A stretch of DNA of 64,000 bases from Aquabacterium sp. (GTDB taxonomy: Bacteria; Pseudomonadota; Gammaproteobacteria; Burkholderiales; Burkholderiaceae_C), in the NCBI RefSeq assembly GCF_016195855.1, contig NZ_JACPYU010000010.1, positions 1 to 64,000 on the forward strand, written 5' to 3'. The notes under the pieces are model-generated. The model saw nothing but the letters and a program-made list of their open reading frames with translations, did no database searches and was not told the DNA's origin. The position numbers were made by a program, and so were the translations under genes. Below, one piece after another: positions 59,726 to 64,000 of this stretch; the stretch's first letter is position 1, and every line of letters begins with the position of its first letter.

Positions 59726-60151
59726 TCAGACCAGGCGGCGGCCTTGCGCGTCAATCACCACTTCACCGTCTTCCTTGGTAAAGGGGCCTTGTTGGGCTTG
59801 CGGCAGGATGTCCAGCACGAGCTCGGAAGGGCGGCACAGCCGCGTGCCCATGGGCGTGACCACGATGGGGCGGTTGATCAGGATCGGGTGCGCGACCATG
59901 AAGTCCAGCAGCTCGTCGTCCGTCCACTTGGCGTCGTCCAGCTTGAGTTCGTCATAGACCTCACCCTTGCTGCGCAAGACCTCACGCACGGGCAGGCCGC
60001 TCGCGGCAATCAACTGGACCAGTTGATCACGCGTGGGCGGGGTCTCCAGGTAGGCGATGACCTGCGGTTCGATGCCCGCATTGCGGATCAGGGCCAGGGT
60101 GTTGCGGGAGGTGCCGCACTTCGGGTTGTGATAGATGGTGACGGTGTTCAT
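59726..60151 (-). CDS. arsC: Glutaredoxin-type arsenate reductase
   Basis: This is a 141-residue protein, the length of E. coli ArsC. The catalytic Cys lies in HNPKCGTSRNTL near residue 12, and the family residues are in SKGEVYDELKL and NRPIVVTPMGTRLCRP. It reduces arsenate to arsenite with glutathione and glutaredoxin. The start at 60151 (MNTVTIY) overlaps the end of acr3 by four bases. A second, unrelated arsenate reductase lies two genes upstream. Confidence 0.93.
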   Translation of the reverse strand: MNTVTIYHNPKCGTSRNTLALIRNAGIEPQVIAYLETPPTRDQLVQLIAASGLPVREVLRSKGEVYDELKLDDAKWTDDELLDFMVAHPILINRPIVVTPMGTRLCRPSELVLDILPQAQQGPFTKEDGEVVIDAQGRRLV

Positions 60152-61230
60152 GGCTTGCATTGTCCTTGCTCGTACCAGCCCTTGCTCTGGTTGACCACAC
60201 GGACCACCAGCAGCATCACGGGCACCTCGATCAGCACGCCCACCACGGTGGCCAGGGCGGCACCCGATTCAAAGCCGAACAGGCTGATGGCGGCGGCCAC
60301 GGCCAGCTCGAAGAAGTTGCTGGCGCCGATCAAGGCCGATGGGCAGGCCACTTCATGCGATTCGCCCACGCGGCGGTTGAGCCAGTAAGCCAGCGCCGAG
60401 TTGAAGAAGACCTGGATCAGGATGGGCACCGCCAGCATGCCGATCACCAGCGGCTGCTTGATGATTGCTTCACCTTGAAAGGCAAACAGCAGCACCAGGG
60501 TGGCCAGCAAGGCCGTGATCGACCACGGGCCGATCCTGGCCAATGCGGCATCAAAGGCCGCCTGGCCGCGCTGGAGCAGCGCCTTGCGCAGCATTTGCGC
60601 CAAGGCCACGGGGATCACGATGTACAGCAGCACCGAGGTCACCAGGGTGTCCCAGGGCACGACGATGGACGACAGGCCCAGCAGCAGCGCCACGATGGGC
60701 GCAAACGCAAACACCATGATGCTGTCGTTCAAGGCCACCTGCGACAAGGTGAACAGCGGGTTGCCATTGGTCAGGCGGCTCCACACGAACACCATTGCCG
60801 TGCACGGCGCCGCAGCCAGCAGGATCAAGCCGGCGATGTAGCTGTCCAGTTGACCCGCAGGCAGGTAAGGCGCGAACAGGTGGCGCACGAAGAGCCAGCC
60901 CAGCAGGGCCATCGAGAAGGGTTTGACCGCCCAGTTGACAAACAAGGTGACGCCAATGCCCTTCCAGTGCTGCTTGACCTGGGACAGGCTGGCGAAGTCC
61001 ACCTTGACCAGCATGGGGATGATCATCACCCAGATCAGCAGGCCCACGGGCAGGTTGACCTTGGCGACTTCCATGTGGCCGATGGCCTGAAAGACGCCGG
61101 GCAGCACCTGGCCCAGCGCGATGCCGGCCACGATGCAGAGGAAGACCCACACGGTCAGGTAGCGCTCGAAGACGCTCATGGGCGCAGGCGCTGGTTTGGG
61201 TGGTGCCATGGCGGCAACGGTGGTGTTCAT
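60148..61230 (-). CDS. acr3: Arsenite efflux transporter Acr3
   Basis: This is a 360-residue inner-membrane carrier with about ten hydrophobic segments. Family regions are FERYLTVWVFLCIVAGIALG, APCTAMVFVWSRLTNGNP with the conserved Cys, and ALIGASNFFELAVAAAISLFG; all given by cores. It exports arsenite and may pair with ArsA for ATP-driven efflux. The start at 61230 (MNTTVA) was chosen over one five codons upstream. It overlaps arsC genes on both sides. Confidence 0.93.
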   Translation of the reverse strand: MNTTVAAMAPPKPAPAPMSVFERYLTVWVFLCIVAGIALGQVLPGVFQAIGHMEVAKVNLPVGLLIWVMIIPMLVKVDFASLSQVKQHWKGIGVTLFVNWAVKPFSMALLGWLFVRHLFAPYLPAGQLDSYIAGLILLAAAPCTAMVFVWSRLTNGNPLFTLSQVALNDSIMVFAFAPIVALLLGLSSIVVPWDTLVTSVLLYIVIPVALAQMLRKALLQRGQAAFDAALARIGPWSITALLATLVLLFAFQGEAIIKQPLVIGMLAVPILIQVFFNSALAYWLNRRVGESHEVACPSALIGASNFFELAVAAAISLFGFESGAALATVVGVLIEVPVMLLVVRVVNQSKGWYEQGQCKP

Positions 61231-61241
61231 CGTCAAGGTCC

Positions 61242-61745
61242 TCAACTGCGGGCGATGGCGTTCAGCGCATCGGCCAGGGCAGGCTTGTCCATCGTGTCCA
61301 GTGGCAAGGCCAGCAACTGCAGCATCTTGTAGCCAATGGCCTGGCGCGTCAGCTCGAACGCCCGGCGCTTGCCCTCATCCCCGCCCTCGGCGTTGGACGG
61401 ATCAGGGTAGCCCCAGTGCACCTTCACAGGCTGGCCGTGGCCACCGAAAAACACCGGACAGGTTTCGGCCGCGGCGCTGTCGCACACCGTGATGACGATG
61501 GACAGCGGTGGTGCGCCATCGGTGCTGAACTCATCCCAGCTCTTGCTGCGGTAGGCAGACGTGTCGATGCCCGCGTTGTTCAGGGCCTCGATGGCGAACG
61601 GGTTCAGGCGGCCGCTGGGCGCGCTGCCTGCACTGTGTGCCTTGACGTCTTTGCCCAGCTTGGCGGCCAGGTGGTTGAGCATGCCTTCAGACAGCACGCT
61701 GCGGGCAGAGTTATGGGTACACAGGATGAGGACGTGCGTGGTCAT
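61242..61745 (-). CDS. arsC: Phosphatase-type arsenate reductase
   Basis: This is a 167-residue low-molecular-weight-phosphatase-fold reductase. The P-loop CTHNSARS (CX5R) is at residues 9-16. The resolving Cys is in VCDSAAAETCPVF, and the WGYPDPS motif is typical of this family. It reduces arsenate with a thioredoxin or glutathione/mycothiol-like partner. It and the glutaredoxin-type ArsC are unrelated enzymes for the same step in one operon. The start at 61745 (MTTHVL) lacks the upstream frame's extension. Confidence 0.92.
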   Translation of the reverse strand: MTTHVLILCTHNSARSVLSEGMLNHLAAKLGKDVKAHSAGSAPSGRLNPFAIEALNNAGIDTSAYRSKSWDEFSTDGAPPLSIVITVCDSAAAETCPVFFGGHGQPVKVHWGYPDPSNAEGGDEGKRRAFELTRQAIGYKMLQLLALPLDTMDKPALADALNAIARS

Positions 61746-61753
61746 GCGAGGGC

Positions 61754-62272
61754 TCAGCAGCAACTGGATGGTGAGGATTTGACGGGGATGCCGATGGGCT
61801 TGCCGCTGATCTTGGGCGAGCAGCAAGCGCTCGCCTGTGCGGGCTCCTGGCTCGCGGGCGTGCTGTCCACGGTGGCCGTGCCCGTTGGCGCCTCTTCACG
61901 GAACACCGGGATGGTGCCCAGCGTCTGGAAGTGCTCCCAGGGCAGGCCTTGCGGGTCGATCACCCAGTGCTTGTCGCTGCGTGCATAGCAGCAGGTGGTG
62001 GCGCCTTCGTCGATCAGCGACAGGTCCGCCGCCTGGGCCTGGGTCTTCATGGCCAGAAGGTCGGCATCGTTGTCGACCTGGATGCCCAGGTGGTCCACGC
62101 CGGTGTGGCCGTGGCCGCGTGTGGAGATCGCAAAGTTGACGGCCGGCTCATCCAGCATCCACTTTGCGTAGTCGGATTCGACACGGGCAGGGGCCGCGCC
62201 GAACATCTTGGAATAGAAGTCGATGTTGCGGGCCAGGTCATCGACATGCACGTGGACGTGAAAGCGCTTCAT
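61754..62272 (-). CDS. arsI: ArsI/CadI-family glyoxalase-fold protein
   Basis: This is a 172-residue vicinal-oxygen-chelate protein. The metal site is formed by the N-terminal FHVHVHVDDL, GVDHLGIQVD and PWEHFQTLG. The thiol pair is in TCCYARSDKHWV, as in ArsI C-As lyases, which split trivalent organoarsenicals, and in CadI. A Cys-rich tail (ACCSP, SSCC) is added. The name ArsI is likely but a CadI-like role in metal binding cannot be excluded. It lies between arsR and arsC. Confidence 0.85.
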   Translation of the reverse strand: MKRFHVHVHVDDLARNIDFYSKMFGAAPARVESDYAKWMLDEPAVNFAISTRGHGHTGVDHLGIQVDNDADLLAMKTQAQAADLSLIDEGATTCCYARSDKHWVIDPQGLPWEHFQTLGTIPVFREEAPTGTATVDSTPASQEPAQASACCSPKISGKPIGIPVKSSPSSCC

Positions 62273-62283
62273 GGGGATCTCCT

Positions 62284-62625
62284 TCAGCAGGTGGTGCAGC
62301 CACGCGCCGTGTTGGCGGTGGTGGTGGCGGGTGAGCACGCCTGCCCCTGGCAGCAGTGCTCGGTGAGGTAGTGCAGCAAGCCGTTCATGTGCTCGAACGA
62401 GGCGCGGTAGATCAGGTGGCGCCCGTCGCGCTCCTGCGAGACCAGGCCGGCGTGCATCAGCTCCTTGAGGTGGAAAGACAGCGAGGTGGCGGGCACCTCC
62501 AGCTGCTCTGACAGGGCGCTGGGCGTGAGGCCGTCGAACCCGGCCACGACCAGCGCGCGGAACACCCGCAGGCGCACGGCTTGGGCCAGGGCGGCCAGGG
62601 ACTTGATGACGTCTTGCTCTTCCAT
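62284..62625 (-). CDS. arsR: ArsR-family repressor
   Basis: This is a 113-residue winged-helix repressor. The core ALAQAVRLRVFRALVVAG and LSEQLEVPATSLSFHLKELMHAGLVSQERDGR (given by cores) is ArsR/SmtB type. The inducer cysteines are in EHCCQGQAC and GCTTC at the C-terminus rather than in alpha-3, so this resembles the C-terminal-site ArsR group. It is the first gene of the ars operon and represses at the dyad before its start. Confidence 0.93.
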   Translation of the reverse strand: MEEQDVIKSLAALAQAVRLRVFRALVVAGFDGLTPSALSEQLEVPATSLSFHLKELMHAGLVSQERDGRHLIYRASFEHMNGLLHYLTEHCCQGQACSPATTTANTARGCTTC

Positions 62626-62645
62626 ATTTCAATGATAGTTGAAAT
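62626..62645. promoter_or_regulatory. Putative ArsR operator
   Basis: ATTTCAA and TTGAAAT form a perfect 7-bp dyad across six bases, directly upstream of the arsR start codon. Bound ArsR would block transcription of the operon, released by arsenite. Confidence 0.8.
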
Positions 62646-62956
62646 GTTGAGGAGGTCAAGCCCTTTCGGATGTCCATGTCGGGCCGGCAGCATGCGTCGC
62701 GTCAGTCTGGCGCGGCGAGATCCGCTGCCCTGAATATGAATTTGGGTATTTCGGTCAAACCCGAAAAATACCTTGGTCATATATTCTCGCTGGCGGGTGT
62801 TTATGCGTTAACAGACAGATTCAAATAGGCCTGTGCACCTGGGTGACGTGAATCATCCCCATCTACACGCCCCACGTTATTCTCAATATCTCAAGTTCGG
62901 TGCAGGCTGTGCCGAATACTGGGATTCAGATTCGTCCAAAAGGGTGGGGGAGATCT
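62646..62956. other. AT-richer divergent gap between arsR and response regulator
   Basis: About 310 bases without a gene. The central part (62735-62815) is AT-rich and holds an imperfect hairpin (GGTATTTCGG at 62745-62754 with CCGAAAAATACC at 62761-62772). Promoters for the ars operon and for the response-regulator genes must lie here, but no clear -35/-10 pair was assigned. Confidence 0.45.
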
Positions 62957-63781
62957 ATGCAGCAGGCACCGCTTCATGTGCTGGTTGTCGAAGACGAGGT
63001 CGTGAACCGCGACGTGGTCTGCCAGATACTGACTTATTTCGGCCACCAGGTGAGCGCCGTCGACAGCGGCCCGGCCGCGTTGAGCGCCGTGCGCGACGCG
63101 CACTACGACATCGTGGTGATGGACTGCCGCATGCACGATATGGACGGCCTGGAAACCACGCGCCGCCTGCGCGCGGGTGAAGCCGGCCCCGGTGGGATCA
63201 GCATCCCCATCATCGCGCTGACCGCGCAGGCTTTCGCCGTGGACCGCGATGCCTGCCTGGCCGTGGGCATGAATGATTTCCTGACCAAGCCGGTGGACAT
63301 CGACCACCTGGCCCTGGCCATCGAGCGTTGGGGCCGCCACCCACGCCATGGTGAGCGGGCCAGCCCGGCGCAAGCCGCGGCCGAATCTGGTGCGCACGGT
63401 GCGGCACCCACGGTGTTTGACCCTTCCGTGCTGGCGGCCTTGCCCATGGTGGCAGATGGCTCGCAGCCGGACTATGGCCGGATCGTGCTGGACCTGTATT
63501 TCAAGTCCCTGCCCGCCCAGCTGAACTCGATCCAGCACGCGGCATCCAGCGGGGACACCCAGACGGTGCAACGCACCGCGCACAGCCTGAAATCGTCCAG
63601 TGCGGCAGTCGGGGCCATGGCCATGGCCGCCTGCGCGGGCGATGCGGAAGTGCAGTTAAGAAGAGGCAACCACGACATGTCGCACCTGCCGAGTCGGTTC
63701 GACAAGGAATACGAAAGGCTTTGCGCCATGCTCGGACGTCCCCATGCCCTCATGCCAGAAAGTGCGGTGAGACCATGCTGA
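62957..63781 (+). CDS. Response regulator with C-terminal HPt domain
   Basis: This is a 274-residue two-component protein. The receiver domain (VVEDEVVNRDV, phosphoacceptor Asp56 in VVMDCRMHDMDG, then ALTAQAF and FLTKPVD) occupies about residues 7-125. A linker follows, then an HPt domain with the phosphorylatable His in TAHSLKSSSAAVGA near residue 213. REC plus HPt without a kinase or output domain marks a phosphorelay intermediate. A GGGGGAG site precedes the ATG at 62957. Its stop overlaps the next gene's start. Confidence 0.92.
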   Translation: MQQAPLHVLVVEDEVVNRDVVCQILTYFGHQVSAVDSGPAALSAVRDAHYDIVVMDCRMHDMDGLETTRRLRAGEAGPGGISIPIIALTAQAFAVDRDACLAVGMNDFLTKPVDIDHLALAIERWGRHPRHGERASPAQAAAESGAHGAAPTVFDPSVLAALPMVADGSQPDYGRIVLDLYFKSLPAQLNSIQHAASSGDTQTVQRTAHSLKSSSAAVGAMAMAACAGDAEVQLRRGNHDMSHLPSRFDKEYERLCAMLGRPHALMPESAVRPC

Positions 63782-64000
63782 AACGCGATGACACCGGCCC
63801 CCGCTTGCTCATCATTGACGATGACCCGCTGTTGCGCGGCATGGCGGCCCACACCCTGCGCCACGCCGGCTTTGAGGTCTGCGAGGCCGAAGACGGCGTG
63901 CAGGGCCTGGCCCTGATCGAGCAGGTGCCCTTCGACCTGCTGCTGCTGGACGTGATGATGCCGCACCTCGATGGCTACGAGGTGTGCAGGCGCTTGCGCC
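63775..64000 (+). CDS. Response regulator, truncated by window edge
   Basis: The visible 75 residues form the first part of a receiver domain: LLIIDDDPLLRG and LLLLDVMMPHLDGYEVCRRL, with the phosphoacceptor Asp in LLDVMMP. The gene starts at ATG 63775, overlapping the stop of the previous gene. The output domain, if any, lies outside the window. It probably takes phosphate from the REC-HPt protein or from an outside kinase. Confidence 0.9.
   Translation, partial: MLKRDDTGPRLLIIDDDPLLRGMAAHTLRHAGFEVCEAEDGVQGLALIEQVPFDLLLLDVMMPHLDGYEVCRRLR

Noticed and set aside
62745..62772. Hairpin in the arsR-response regulator gap as a riboswitch or terminator
   Set aside because: It is imperfect with a two-base bulge and has no U-tract or known aptamer pattern. 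It was left as a note in the gap entry.
1..64000. CRISPR array, tRNA, rRNA or complete insertion sequence
   Set aside because: I saw no regularly spaced direct repeats, no cloverleaf-like segment with a CCA end that I could support, and no transposase or integrase. Absence by eye is not proof; a covariance-model search would settle RNA genes.

Overview
The window is a GC-rich chromosomal segment of a betaproteobacterium, most likely Burkholderiales (Comamonadaceae/Aquabacterium-like). This rests on the high G+C, the general gene repertoire, an Acr3-type ars operon, and a selenate-type ABC transporter next to mnmH/selD. The taxonomic call is inference from gene content. I see no rRNA, tRNA, CRISPR array or complete insertion sequence.

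Layout. 1-707 has no convincing gene but carries a long imperfect inverted repeat. 708-6551 holds a chemotaxis receptor, an MFS permease, an M48 protease, an MBL hydrolase and a TetR regulator. 6599-11518 is a compact four-gene hydrolase operon (alpha/beta hydrolase, FAH-family enzyme, MBL hydrolase, amidase) divergent from the TetR gene, with two dyads between them. 11963-14131 is a solitary ABC/SMC-type ATPase of different base composition, probably accessory and possibly a defence gene. 14362-21530 is a stress and envelope cluster: AraC/GyrI regulator, DUF2383-like and DUF4142 proteins, two convergent L,D-transpeptidase-like proteins, a PHB-depolymerase-type esterase, a PRC-barrel protein, a ferritin-like protein and a CsbD protein. 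21871-23532 encodes a Tat-exported GMC oxidase.

The most striking block is 24247-41517: seventeen co-directional, tightly packed or overlapping genes. The first half encodes ApbE (flavin transferase), a large HzsA-like multihaem lipoprotein, a second small haem lipoprotein, two outer-membrane barrel proteins, a TlpA thioredoxin, and DUF4266 and DUF3570 proteins. The second half encodes three TPR proteins, two small periplasmic proteins, ExbB, two ExbD proteins (one lacking the membrane aspartate) and a TonB-like protein with an AgmX/PglI-type C-terminus. The second half resembles the Myxococcus Agl/Glt envelope motor and the first half resembles an extracytoplasmic redox/flavinylation module. 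Their union in one transcription unit is the best candidate for an undescribed system.

41514-49772 contains regulators and small redox or detoxification genes: a MerR regulator with a textbook 19-bp-spacer promoter, a DUF2938 protein, two flavodoxin-like proteins, two LysR regulators, a GST, a TauE/SafE permease and a CBS protein. 49885-55376 is a selenium locus: selenate-type ABC transporter and mnmH on the minus strand, divergent from a selD gene that is interrupted by an in-frame TAG. 55406-56311 is a bestrophin-like protein. 56358-62625 is an arsenic operon (arsR, arsI, arsC-phosphatase type, acr3, arsC-glutaredoxin type, an ATP-grasp-like protein, and a thioredoxin-ArsA fusion) with an ArsR dyad. 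The window ends in two response-regulator genes, the second truncated by the window edge.

Family assignments come from reading motifs by eye. No search was run, so gene names without a visible signature motif are given lower confidence.
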